This document shows, piece by piece, positions 14,495 to 23,042 of a stretch of 53,590 nt of DNA. The position numbers and the translations under genes are program-made. The stretch comes from Verrucomicrobiaceae bacterium. GTDB taxonomy: Bacteria; Verrucomicrobiota; Verrucomicrobiia; Verrucomicrobiales; Verrucomicrobiaceae. The stretch is taken from assembly GCA_016795365.1 (NCBI GenBank), contig JAEUHN010000023.1, forward strand, positions 1-53,590, in the 5' to 3' direction. The stretch's first letter is position 1. Each line of letters starts with the position of its first letter. The notes under the pieces are model-generated. The model was not told the origin of the DNA. It made no database searches and worked only from the letters and a program-made list of their open reading frames with translations.

Positions 14495-15465
14495 GTCCTC
14501 CCCTGTCGGCTAACTACCCAAGTCATCTAGCGACCATAAAGAAGCTGTCCGAAAGCGCTTGGCAGGATGCCAAAATCACAAGACTCAAAGTAGATCGTTG
14601 GTTGTCCAACTTCAAAGGTGAGGCGACCGCTGTTGAAATGGAGCGCCTTCATGCGATGCACCTCCTTGCACAGCATATTTTCATCGGTCGGCGCGAAATT
14701 GACGAGTGTCTGCGGGTGCTGTTTGAGGAGCGCATCGCCTACCCATTTGTGCAGAAGCACAAGGACTCTTTGAGGACCGCAGACGCGGTAAACGAAGCCC
14801 TTCAACGCCACCTTTGCGCTACCACTAGGTTCGTCGGGATGGGAAACCCAGCTGAGAGTGGAACCAGCTTACTGTATCGGTTTCGACAGGTGAACCGATT
14901 GCCGTTGAAAGTCTTTTCCACACCTTGTGACGCTGTCGAAATCACTGCGGACGAAACTACCCATGACAAGGTTGCGGTCTTGCTCGAACCACCCGAGTTG
15001 AATCATTTGATTTTCCTTGATGACTTTTGTGGTTCCGGCACCCAGGCAACACGCCGAGTGAAGAAGCTTGTGAAAGCGCTACGAAGCCATCAGAAATCCG
15101 TCCGTGTTAGCTACTTTCTCCTGTTCTCGACCCAGTCTGGCCTGGATGCTTTAGAGAGCTCTGGCCTCTTTGATGAGGTGCGTCCAGTGATCGTATTTGA
15201 TGAGGACTACAAGGCGTTCTGCTCTGCCAGTCATTACTATCGCAGCGCTCTGAACAACATAAGCCGAGAAGTGGCCGAACAAACCATGGAGCACTACGGG
15301 AAGAAGCTCGTTGAGAATCCAGATGATGCTCTCGGTTTCGGTGAATGCCAGCTACTTATGAGCTTCGAGCATAACACACCTAACAACACGTTGCCGGTAA
15401 TTTGGGCCGACCAGCCCGAAATACCTTGGCACGCCATATTCCCCCGTGTCGATAAGATCGAGTAA
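14491..15465 (+). CDS. Phosphoribosyltransferase-like protein of four-gene cassette
   Basis: A 324-residue protein. Its centre contains HLIFLDDFCGSGTQATRRVK (about residues 171-190), the classic PRPP-binding loop layout: hydrophobic strand, two acidic residues, then a glycine/serine/threonine loop. This is preceded by a possible pyrophosphate-loop region and followed by a strand (VSYFLLFSTQSGLD). The N-terminal ~110 residues are helical. PRTase-like domains of this kind are known from predicted bacterial conflict systems, where they are thought to act as effectors or nucleotide processors. The gene is locked to the methyltransferase by an ATGA overlap and followed 9 bp later by the ATPase gene. 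Enzymatic activity is inferred from the motif only. Confidence 0.65.
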   Translation: MSPPLSANYPSHLATIKKLSESAWQDAKITRLKVDRWLSNFKGEATAVEMERLHAMHLLAQHIFIGRREIDECLRVLFEERIAYPFVQKHKDSLRTADAVNEALQRHLCATTRFVGMGNPAESGTSLLYRFRQVNRLPLKVFSTPCDAVEITADETTHDKVAVLLEPPELNHLIFLDDFCGSGTQATRRVKKLVKALRSHQKSVRVSYFLLFSTQSGLDALESSGLFDEVRPVIVFDEDYKAFCSASHYYRSALNNISREVAEQTMEHYGKKLVENPDDALGFGECQLLMSFEHNTPNNTLPVIWADQPEIPWHAIFPRVDKIE

Positions 15466-15474
15466 CTTATCAAT

Positions 15475-17559
15475 ATGACCAACCCCTTTCAGCTAACTCG
15501 TGCCGCCGACCTTGATGATGATCAGATCAATCAGCTATGGGTCGATCCCGGGAACAAATTGAGTGAAATGCTGCGCCCGTCGTCACCGCTGCCCATGATC
15601 ATTCTGGGTGGGCGTGGCTCAGGGAAGACGCACTTAGTCCGCTACCATTCATATGCCCTACAACGACGGGTGCATGGCAAAGAGCACCTGCTCGCACGAG
15701 TGCGTGATTGCAAATACCTCGGTATCGTCTTCCGTTGCACGGGGCTACATGCCAGTCGATTCTCCAAGAAACGCGTGCCTGAGGCTCAGTGGCACGACCT
15801 TTTTGGCCTGCATCTTGAGCTGACGCTTGGGCAACTTCTGCTGAATACTGCAATCGATTTCATCGACGATGTTGGGGCAAGAGCGACATTTTCTGAAGAG
15901 ATTCTGGTAGAATCGCTCCGGGGACTATTCGATAAACCTTTGGGACCTGAGGTGCGTGATCTGAATGGCTTCAGAGCCTTCATTCAGACCCAGCAGCGCA
16001 ATCTGGATCATCAAATTGGAATGGCCAGTTTTCGCCGGTCGATCGAACCGCCGGTTACGGTGCGACATGGCCAGTTGATATTCGGCATTCCACAGAAACT
16101 GTGTGAGCACGTTCCTTGTCTCAAGGGAATCATGTTCACTTTATTCATTGACGAATATGAACATTTTTTCGCCGACCTACAAAAACATGTAAACACGCTG
16201 ATACGCGAGCGTGAGAACCCGGTGACCTTTAAGATCGGCGCCCGACCGCACGGCATGCACACCTACCAAACTTGGGGTGGCAATGAAGAACTTAAACAGG
16301 GCTCAGACTACGAGTTAATGAATTTGGATGCGCTGCTTCGAGAGGCCAAAACCGAGTATAAAGTTTTCGCGTTGGAACTGTGCCTGAAGCGCATTCGGTT
16401 TTCCGCTAATGGTTGGCCAGCCGGTTGGAATGAAGTAAACGCAGAGGAGCGTCTCCGCCAATCGTTCGAACCAAGCAAGACGCCAGAGGAACTCGTCGCT
16501 GAAAAACTGAAACAACGAGGTGGAGGGACGGCACCATGGTTGGAGAAGCTTGAGGACTATCTCATCAAGGATCTTGGAAACCTCGTGAAACTCGGAATTA
16601 AATCGAAGGATGACGTCACAACGATAATTAATCATCTGCGTTGCAACGACCCTCTTATTGAGAAGACCAGCTCATTCATCTTCTATCACGCATGGCGAGA
16701 CCGAAAGAAAAACTTGCTCGAGGCAGCGATTGAGATCGCCAATTCTGCCATCGAATACGCTGCCAGTAAGGACCCGAATACAGACCACGCCAAGAAGCTT
16801 GGTCACTTTAGGGATGATATGAGAGACCAGATGCTGCTCGATTTGAATCTTGACCGTCAAGCGGGAGCAAACGGCATACTTAGTCGATATGTGGGCATCG
16901 ATGCTTGGATCACAATGTCTGATGGTATCATCCGCAATCTGATAAGCACTCTTAAAGGGGTATATGGATGGGCGTTGTTTAACGGAGAAGATATTTATGC
17001 TGCCAACGGAATAAGCTTGGCAGCTCAAATCCGAGGAGTCGAGGAGGCAAGTGTTTGGTTCGTGAAAGATGCCAGCGTTTTGGAATCCGACCGAGGAAAG
17101 GTCGATGCTGGTATGAGGAGAGTTGCCGAGCTTTTGCGTCAAGTTAGGTTCTCCCGTAAGCCTACTGAGTGCTCCCTGTGTCGCTTTTCAGTAGATCTCA
17201 ATACCTTAGAACCTGCGACGAAGAAGATTATCCAGGCGGCGGAAATGTGGTCCCTGCTCATTCGAGACCAGGATCGCAGAAGCAGGAACGGCGGAAAGGA
17301 CGTAGCGCTGTTTAGAGTCAATCCCCTCGTGTCCCCATCTTTCTATCTCCCAGTGAGCGCACGCGGAAACATCGACCTCAGCGCTGAAGAGTGCACCGCA
17401 ATATTCGACACGGTTGAAGAAGGGAAGTTTAAACAGATAGAGAGGGATTGGGTGAACCGCTACAATCCTCCATTTTCTCGCGTCACAGGGAAAAGAATAG
17501 GTCGGAAGAAGGCAACCGGTGATACCACCAAAGAAGATGATGAACTCCTCCTCTTCTAA
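15475..17559 (+). CDS. Large P-loop ATPase of four-gene cassette
   Basis: A 694-residue protein. N-terminal P-loop NTPase: Walker A GGRGSGKTHLVR at about residues 45-56 and Walker B TLFIDEYEHF at about 221-230, a spacing typical of ORC/Cdc6-like or STAND-like AAA+ ATPases. The sensor-like region around FKIGARPHGMHTYQ follows. The C-terminal 400 residues are mostly helical, with a CSLC pair near residue 565 and a lysine-rich tail ending KEDDELLLF. Such ATPases serve as sensors or switches in many anti-phage systems. It follows the PRTase-like gene by 9 bp and overlaps the next gene by 23 bp. No nuclease or protease motif was seen in its C-terminal part. Confidence 0.7.
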   Translation: MTNPFQLTRAADLDDDQINQLWVDPGNKLSEMLRPSSPLPMIILGGRGSGKTHLVRYHSYALQRRVHGKEHLLARVRDCKYLGIVFRCTGLHASRFSKKRVPEAQWHDLFGLHLELTLGQLLLNTAIDFIDDVGARATFSEEILVESLRGLFDKPLGPEVRDLNGFRAFIQTQQRNLDHQIGMASFRRSIEPPVTVRHGQLIFGIPQKLCEHVPCLKGIMFTLFIDEYEHFFADLQKHVNTLIRERENPVTFKIGARPHGMHTYQTWGGNEELKQGSDYELMNLDALLREAKTEYKVFALELCLKRIRFSANGWPAGWNEVNAEERLRQSFEPSKTPEELVAEKLKQRGGGTAPWLEKLEDYLIKDLGNLVKLGIKSKDDVTTIINHLRCNDPLIEKTSSFIFYHAWRDRKKNLLEAAIEIANSAIEYAASKDPNTDHAKKLGHFRDDMRDQMLLDLNLDRQAGANGILSRYVGIDAWITMSDGIIRNLISTLKGVYGWALFNGEDIYAANGISLAAQIRGVEEASVWFVKDASVLESDRGKVDAGMRRVAELLRQVRFSRKPTECSLCRFSVDLNTLEPATKKIIQAAEMWSLLIRDQDRRSRNGGKDVALFRVNPLVSPSFYLPVSARGNIDLSAEECTAIFDTVEEGKFKQIERDWVNRYNPPFSRVTGKRIGRKKATGDTTKEDDELLLF

Positions 17560-18511
17560 ATATTTGTTCTTCGAGAAGGAGCGGCTGAAGCCTGAACAGA
17601 TCGCCGCAAAACTTCATGGTTACGATCGATTCATATCGGCATTCAATCTGAGTCCACGGGTGCGAGATGTGTTTGCGCGAGTGGATGCATCAGAATCTCA
17701 CTGGCTGATCTTCCCTGAATACAAATTGGACCCTGCTGTGCTACCTACCAACGGGCGAATAACGACTTTGAACCCATCGGAAGAAGACGAAGTTATCCTC
17801 AATTACTTCGACGAGTCGCCGATAAGACCTGGCGAACGAATATGTATTGATTCAACGGGGTTTCTCCGACCTCATTTACTTTTTCTGATTCGCTACTTGT
17901 ATGAGATGGGATGCCCGATGGTTGACTTCATCTATTCGGAGCCAACGGCATATCAGAAGGGAAGTAGCACCCCATTCTCCGCAAATCCAACCGAAGTTCG
18001 CCAAGTCCGGTGCTTCGAAGGATCGCATCAGCCGGACACAAGTGGCGATTATCTTGTAGTAGGTTGCGGCTATGACACGACTTTGATGAGTGCCGTAGCA
18101 ATGCATTTCCGACACGCCACGAAGGTGCAGATGTTTCCTTTTCCTTCACTACGTCCACACATGTATCAGGAGAACAGAATGAAGACAGCCGACTGCACGG
18201 GATCATTTGATCAAGTGCTCGATCCCTGCTTCGCGCCTGGTTACGATCCGTTTGCTACGGCACAGGTATTGAGTCGATTTGTTGAACAGCATAGGAATGA
18301 CATCAAGAATTTGTATTTGTCCCCTCTCGCAACCAAAGCCCAGGTGATGGGCTTCGCATGGTTTTACCTGATGGAGTGCACAGATCGTGCTGTGAGCATC
18401 GTCTACCCGTTCAGCAATGGTTACAACCAGGAGACAAGCACGGGACTATCTGAGGTTTGGCGCTATAAACTGGATTTTGATGTTCTGCGCCGATTCCAAG
18501 ACCAACGGTGA
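17537..18511 (+). CDS. Unrecognised fourth protein of the cassette
   Basis: A 324-residue protein I do not recognise. It overlaps the ATPase gene by 23 bp; ATG at 17537 is chosen, and a GTG at 17519 is an alternative. Visible: a helical N-terminus, then alternating strand/helix segments suggesting a Rossmann-like fold, for example ICIDSTGFLRPHLLFLIRY, MVDFIYSEP, DYLVVGCGYD and KVQMFPFPSL, ending in an alpha/beta region. The pattern is compatible with a nucleotide- or ligand-sensing domain. It always sits last in this operon and is the least explained part of the system. Confidence 0.6.
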   Translation: MMNSSSSKYLFFEKERLKPEQIAAKLHGYDRFISAFNLSPRVRDVFARVDASESHWLIFPEYKLDPAVLPTNGRITTLNPSEEDEVILNYFDESPIRPGERICIDSTGFLRPHLLFLIRYLYEMGCPMVDFIYSEPTAYQKGSSTPFSANPTEVRQVRCFEGSHQPDTSGDYLVVGCGYDTTLMSAVAMHFRHATKVQMFPFPSLRPHMYQENRMKTADCTGSFDQVLDPCFAPGYDPFATAQVLSRFVEQHRNDIKNLYLSPLATKAQVMGFAWFYLMECTDRAVSIVYPFSNGYNQETSTGLSEVWRYKLDFDVLRRFQDQR

Positions 18512-18797
18512 TCTACGTTTTGCGAAGAAAATTGCGAGCTCACCCTGTGGAATCAGAGCGCTTTTAAGGATTGCGGAGCGGCGCTAAAGCTATTGATGGA
18601 AACCCGCGATGGACGCTGCACATAACGGGGTTGTTTCGCTTTGGACGACGACGCATTGCCGCGCATGGCGGTAGCGACAGACGGCGTGTCGGCCTTGCGA
18701 TGCTACGGGCACATGCCTGCGCAACGTGCGGAAAGAATGCAAGGCATTCGGCCTTGAGGAATTACTTGGCTGCGGTTTGACGCGGCGTCATCCGAAA
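18512..18797. other. Gap between cassette and trmN6-like copy
   Basis: About 285 bp without a credible gene. Short frames here have no supporting motifs. Composition becomes GC-rich again, so the cassette transfer boundary probably lies here. Confidence 0.4.
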
Positions 18798-19511
18798 CAG
18801 AACGGTTGCCGTTCGGGCTGGGGTGGGCCACGTCTGACAATGAGGGATCAGGTGAGAACAGTTTTCAAGGGATGGGCGAAGCCGGGGCCGGTGCCTCCGG
18901 CGGTGCCGGTGGCTGGCGAGGGGGAATCGTGCGCGGCTCTGTGTGGCCATTTCTGGGTCTTGCAGCTGGAGAACGGACATCGCTTTTCCACGGATGATGC
19001 GTTGACGGCGTGGTATGGGACTTCGTGGGCTCCGACCGTGAAAACGGGTCTGGATCTGGGGAGTGGCATCGGGACGGTGGGCATGATCTGTGCGTGGCGT
19101 TGTCCGGGCGCTCGGTTTGTGACGGTGGAGGCCCAGGCGGAGAGCGTGGCGCTGGCCCGACGTTCGGCGGCGGCGAATGGATTGGTGGATCGGTATGAGA
19201 TTCGTCAGGGGGACTTTCGGGAGCCGGGGGTGATTCGGGAGGAGGAGAAATTCGACCTCGTCACCGGGAGTCCGCCGTATTGGCCAGAGACGGATGGCAC
19301 CGTGAGTGAACATCCCCAGAAGCGGGCCTGCCGATTTGAGGTGCGGGGGAGTGTCGTTGATTATTGCAAAACGGCGGCGAAGCATCTGGCCACGGGAGGA
19401 CTTTTTGCCTGTGTGTTCCCTCATGCCCCGCATCAGCTGGAACGTGTGCAACAAGGGGCGCGTGAGGCGGGAATGGTCATCGTTCGCAAGCGTCCGGTCG
19501 TTTTCAGAGAG
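18798..19511 (+). repeat. Left copy of 714-bp direct repeat (trmN6-like 5' part)
   Basis: Aligns without gaps, at an offset of 4205 bp, with 23003-23716. By eye the copies differ at a few percent of positions, mostly third codon positions, so they are diverged rather than freshly duplicated. The similarity starts about 42 bp before the start codon and stops abruptly inside the gene. Confidence 0.9.
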
Positions 19512-19562
19512 ACAAAATGCCTGGCATTTTCCCTCACTTCCGGGGGCAGGCCACTGACATGA
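18840..19562 (+). pseudogene. Truncated trmN6-like methyltransferase (left copy)
   Basis: The first 224 residues match the intact copy at 23045-23884: GLDLGSGIGTVGM (SAM-binding motif I), the GSPPYWPETD catalytic motif, and PQKRACRFEVRG. After KRPVVFRE the homologous sequence stops and a 16-residue unrelated tail follows, so the last ~56 residues (AVFAMMRAEDLPEWF and beyond) are missing. The SAM fold is nearly complete, yet loss of the C-terminal strand probably abolishes activity. It was probably created when the restriction island inserted, leaving this as the displaced 5' part. Confidence 0.8.
19514..19530. repeat. 17-bp palindrome at the island's left junction
   Basis: AAAATGCCTGGCATTTT is a perfect dyad with a 1-base centre. 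It begins two bases after the point where homology between the two trmN6-like copies ends, so it lies at the very edge of the inserted island. Confidence 0.7.
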
Positions 19563-19628
19563 CGCAAGAACCAGAATCTCGAGTGGAAACGTTGATGACA
19601 CGCCGCCGACGTGCGCCACACTGGACGG

Positions 19629-21845
19629 GTGATTGAACGCCATTTTGAAGTGCCTTTTGTGTCGCGATTGGCTCTGCGGGAAAAACAAATCCAGCAGAAC
19701 TACCGTCCCGTCATTGCCGTGCACAAATGGTTCGCTCGAAGGCCGGGGACACTCTTCCGCTCGCTGATTTTGTCAGAGTTTGCCGAGCAGCCAGTCCACC
19801 AAACCTTCTACCAGAGCCAAAAGATGCCGGAGATGCGAGTCTTCGATCCCTTCATGGGTGGTGGCACAACAATGATGGAGGCGAACCGCATAGGGTGCGC
19901 TGTGGCGGGCACGGATGTGAACCCCATGGCGTGGTGGATCGTGCGGCAGGAACTTCTGGAACTGGATGTGGCTGCATACCAGAAGACTGCGCAACAACTC
20001 CGCGCTCACTTGGAAAAGGAGATCGGCCATCTTTACCGCACTCGATGCCTGCGTTGCGGAAGCGATGAAGCTCGCGCGAAGTATTTCTTGTGGGTGAAGA
20101 CGGCTCATTGCGGACACTGTGGCAACGCCACCGACCTGTTTCCGAACTTCCTGATCTCTGAAGACGTCCGGCACCCAGCGAATGTGTTCGTCTGTGGATG
20201 TTGCGGTGAGTTGTTTGAAACGGCGGACCGAAAGAACCCAGGCCCGTGCCCGCATTGCAAGAGTGAGCTGCCGTTGAAGCACACGGCGAAGAGAAACAAG
20301 ACCTCGTGCAAGCATTGCGATCATCATGTTCGATACCCTGACGACTCGGTGCCCGCTCACCGTTTGTTTGCTCTCGAATATCACTGTGAATCATGCGGGT
20401 CTCAGTCGGTCGCGGGCAGTGGCAAGGGTCGATTGTTCAAGAAGCCTGATGCAGTCGATCTTGCACACTTTGAAGAAGCCGATCAAAAGTTGCGTGCGCT
20501 ACGTCCGAAGTTCATTCCCGAAGATGAAATACCAAATGGAGATGAGACCGCGCGTCTGCATCGTTGGGGCTACACGCGCTATCGAGAGCTGTTTAACTCG
20601 CGGCAACTGTTGGGGCTGGAACTTAGCTGTCGATGGATTTCCTCTGTGAAGAATGAGCGCGTTCGAGAAGCGCTGGCGACCAATCTCTCCGACCTGACAC
20701 GCTACCAAAACATGCTGTGCCGTTATGACAGCATGGCGTTGAAGTCTCTCGACATCTTCTCGGTTCATGGATTTCCCGTCGGCCTGATCCAATGCGAGTC
20801 CAACCTGCTGGGAATAGCGGGCCGCAAAGGTGCGCCCGTCGGCAGCGGTGGCTGGCTGAACATTGTAGAGAAGTTCGCCAAGGCGAAGCGCTACTGTGGT
20901 GCTCCGTTCGAGATCCGCCACGATGGCCTGCGCAAAGTGGAAGTGCCGATGCCGGGTGAGTGGATTGGGACGTGGCGCAATGGAACGCATCCTCCTGAGC
21001 AACGCGAAGTGCTGCTCATATGCGCTGATTCCGCCTCTGCCAAGATCGGGGGAGAGAAGTTCGACGCCGTGTTCACCGACCCTCCATACTTTGGCAACGT
21101 GCAATACGCGGAGCTGATGGACTTCTGTTATGTGTGGCTGCGCAAGCTACTGGGTGACTCCATTCCTGAGTTTGCAAAAGCTTCCACGCGGCACCACAAC
21201 GAACTCACAGGCAACGCCAACATGGGGCGTGGACTAGACCACTTCACCGAAGGCATCTCAGACACGATCAAGCGATCCGCCAAGAGACTCAAACCTGGCC
21301 GCCCGCTTGCTTTCACCTACCACCACAATCAACTTGAGGCTTACCTGCCGCTCGCCGTTGCCATCTTGGATGCCGAACTCGTTTGTTCCGCTTCACTGCC
21401 ATGCCCGGCTGAAATGGGCGCTTCCATTCACATCAACGGCACAGGCTCGTCGGTCATCGACACAGTGTTTGTATGTCGGACGACCGGGAGGTTTCCGAAA
21501 CGCTGGTTGGCAGACGATGCGACTGGGCTTGCCGCTGTAGTGCGGAGAGACATTGAGATGCTTGGAGATGGAGGATTGAAAGCAACTCAAGGCGACATCC
21601 GCTGCATCTGTTGCGGACACCTCACCCGACTCGCGATTTGGAAGCTCCGTGCTAGTTGGGACAGCAAGAAGCCCGTGATGGAGCGCATGGAAGTCATCCG
21701 TCGATGGTATGCCGACTTTGGCGGCTTGGGAGCCGTGCTAACCGCTTTAGAAAAGGACTTTGCCAATGCTGAACGGTCTCAGCACTGGGCTCCTGCTGGC
21801 ACCCTCCAAGAAACCTATGAACCAAATGATGAAGTATCCTTTTGA
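19629..21845 (+). CDS. Zinc-ribbon DNA methylase (DUF1156-like)
   Basis: A probable adenine-type DNA methyltransferase of 738 residues from the GTG at 19629 (744 from GTG 19611). Seen: N-terminal FVSRLALREKQI and HKWFARRPGTL, motif I DPFMGGGTTMMEANRIG with GTDVNPMAWW near residues 75-105. Then come paired CxxC-type zinc ribbons (CLRCG, CGHCG, CGCCG, CPHCK, CKHC) over about residues 140-265, and the catalytic DPPYFGNVQYAELMDF near residue 485. The C-terminus has another CICCGH knuckle. The LREK/WWARRP-like start and interrupted layout match DUF1156-type methylases of restriction or anti-phage systems. Its end overlaps the nuclease gene by 29 bp. Confidence 0.75.
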   Translation: MIERHFEVPFVSRLALREKQIQQNYRPVIAVHKWFARRPGTLFRSLILSEFAEQPVHQTFYQSQKMPEMRVFDPFMGGGTTMMEANRIGCAVAGTDVNPMAWWIVRQELLELDVAAYQKTAQQLRAHLEKEIGHLYRTRCLRCGSDEARAKYFLWVKTAHCGHCGNATDLFPNFLISEDVRHPANVFVCGCCGELFETADRKNPGPCPHCKSELPLKHTAKRNKTSCKHCDHHVRYPDDSVPAHRLFALEYHCESCGSQSVAGSGKGRLFKKPDAVDLAHFEEADQKLRALRPKFIPEDEIPNGDETARLHRWGYTRYRELFNSRQLLGLELSCRWISSVKNERVREALATNLSDLTRYQNMLCRYDSMALKSLDIFSVHGFPVGLIQCESNLLGIAGRKGAPVGSGGWLNIVEKFAKAKRYCGAPFEIRHDGLRKVEVPMPGEWIGTWRNGTHPPEQREVLLICADSASAKIGGEKFDAVFTDPPYFGNVQYAELMDFCYVWLRKLLGDSIPEFAKASTRHHNELTGNANMGRGLDHFTEGISDTIKRSAKRLKPGRPLAFTYHHNQLEAYLPLAVAILDAELVCSASLPCPAEMGASIHINGTGSSVIDTVFVCRTTGRFPKRWLADDATGLAAVVRRDIEMLGDGGLKATQGDIRCICCGHLTRLAIWKLRASWDSKKPVMERMEVIRRWYADFGGLGAVLTALEKDFANAERSQHWAPAGTLQETYEPNDEVSF

Positions 21846-22884
21846 AGCAGATTTTAGCGAGATCGCCGCTGCGCCAGAGCCATTCATCACGGCTGTGTTC
21901 TCGAGCCTTGCCTCCGAGTTTCTCACGATGCCCAAAGGAGACGGCTTCGTGGAATATCCAGCGTTCGAGGCAGGCTATGAGGCTCTCAAAATGGCTACCG
22001 GTGGCTTTGCCTTTCTGAATCGCGCTCAAGTGCTCCCGGCTGTGTTGGAGACACCCATCTGCCTGATCGTGCTTCGCTCCATGCTCGGCTTCACACCTCC
22101 TGAGTGGGCTTACTTGGCCGCTCAAAAGGTCGGTCCCGAGTTGAATCAAGGCTTCGCACGCACGCTAGACCGCAAAGTGCGCCTCTCGCCCCTGAAGCCG
22201 CTCAAACCAAGCACTGAGCAGCTTCGTCGTATTGACGCCATGGTCGAGGTCGCCTGTGAATTGCTCAATCAAGGCTGTCCCGAAGTGCGCGACCATCAAC
22301 TGCATCGCCTTAACAAAGCAGACACCGCTGGCGGGCTGCCTGCGCTCCGAAATATGGCCACCATCGGCACCCCCTACGCGATGCTGCTCTACGAACGTTT
22401 TCTTGGTCGGCCATTTGCAGGTCATCGAGACTCGGTGAGTGAGCTTGTCGGCGATGGCCTGGAGAATGCCATTGAGGAACAGTTGGTGAACGCAGGTATC
22501 AGCTTCCGAAAGACGAAGCGGGCCGAGAAGATAGCCGACTTCGACCAAGCTCCCGATTTCATGATCCCCAGTGAGTTCAATCCCAAGGTCGTGATTGAAG
22601 CCAAAATCACCGAGGACGATGGAACAGCTCGCGACAAGGTAACTCGTGTCCAGCATCTCGAATCAATTAGCCGCCGTGGCGTGGGCGCAGACGCCCCTGC
22701 CAAGTTCCAAGTCATTGCGTGTATTGCAGGTCGAGGCTTCGGAGTCCGCAAAGAAGACATGCGCAAACTGATCGAAGCCACTCGTGGCAAGGTTTTCACG
22801 CCCAAAACTCTTCATCGTTTGGTCGAGTGTTCGTCTTTGGCAAGCTTCGCTGCTCGAGTCCCGGTTACTAACAAATCTGCATGA
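21817..22884 (+). CDS. Putative restriction endonuclease, PD-(D/E)XK-like
   Basis: A 355-residue protein. The C-terminal third contains DFDQAPDFMIPSEFNPKVVI then EAKITEDDG, which fits the PD-(D/E)XK nuclease core: an aspartate in APDF, then E-x-K on the following strand. The N-terminal ~200 residues are helical and could mediate DNA recognition. It overlaps the methylase gene (ATG at 21817 chosen; MNQMMKYPFE start) and is itself overlapped by the next ATG (ATGA). Neighbours indicate a restriction-modification pair. Other nearby upstream starts are possible. Confidence 0.6.
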   Translation: MNQMMKYPFEADFSEIAAAPEPFITAVFSSLASEFLTMPKGDGFVEYPAFEAGYEALKMATGGFAFLNRAQVLPAVLETPICLIVLRSMLGFTPPEWAYLAAQKVGPELNQGFARTLDRKVRLSPLKPLKPSTEQLRRIDAMVEVACELLNQGCPEVRDHQLHRLNKADTAGGLPALRNMATIGTPYAMLLYERFLGRPFAGHRDSVSELVGDGLENAIEEQLVNAGISFRKTKRAEKIADFDQAPDFMIPSEFNPKVVIEAKITEDDGTARDKVTRVQHLESISRRGVGADAPAKFQVIACIAGRGFGVRKEDMRKLIEATRGKVFTPKTLHRLVECSSLASFAARVPVTNKSA

Positions 22885-23042
22885 CCAGCAACGAAATACG
22901 TTTCGACGACATCTACGGCCTGCTGCACTCCCCCGATCACCTCAGCCGCTACGCCGACAACCTCGGCAAGGAACTTCCGCGCCTCACACCTGACCCCATT
23001 CTCAGAACGGTTGCCGTTCGGGCCGGGGTGGGCCACGTCTGA
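22881..23042 (+). pseudogene. Fragment of a type ISP-like restriction gene
   Basis: Starts as an ATGA overlap with the nuclease gene. The first 40 residues include FDDIYGLLHSPDHLSRYADN followed by LGKELPRL. This is close to the YIYGILHSPEYRERYA-type signature found in type ISP restriction-modification proteins. The frame then runs straight into the 5' flank of the trmN6-like repeat (RTVAVRAGVGHV) and stops. Only the beginning of the third gene of the operon was therefore retained. Confidence 0.65.
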
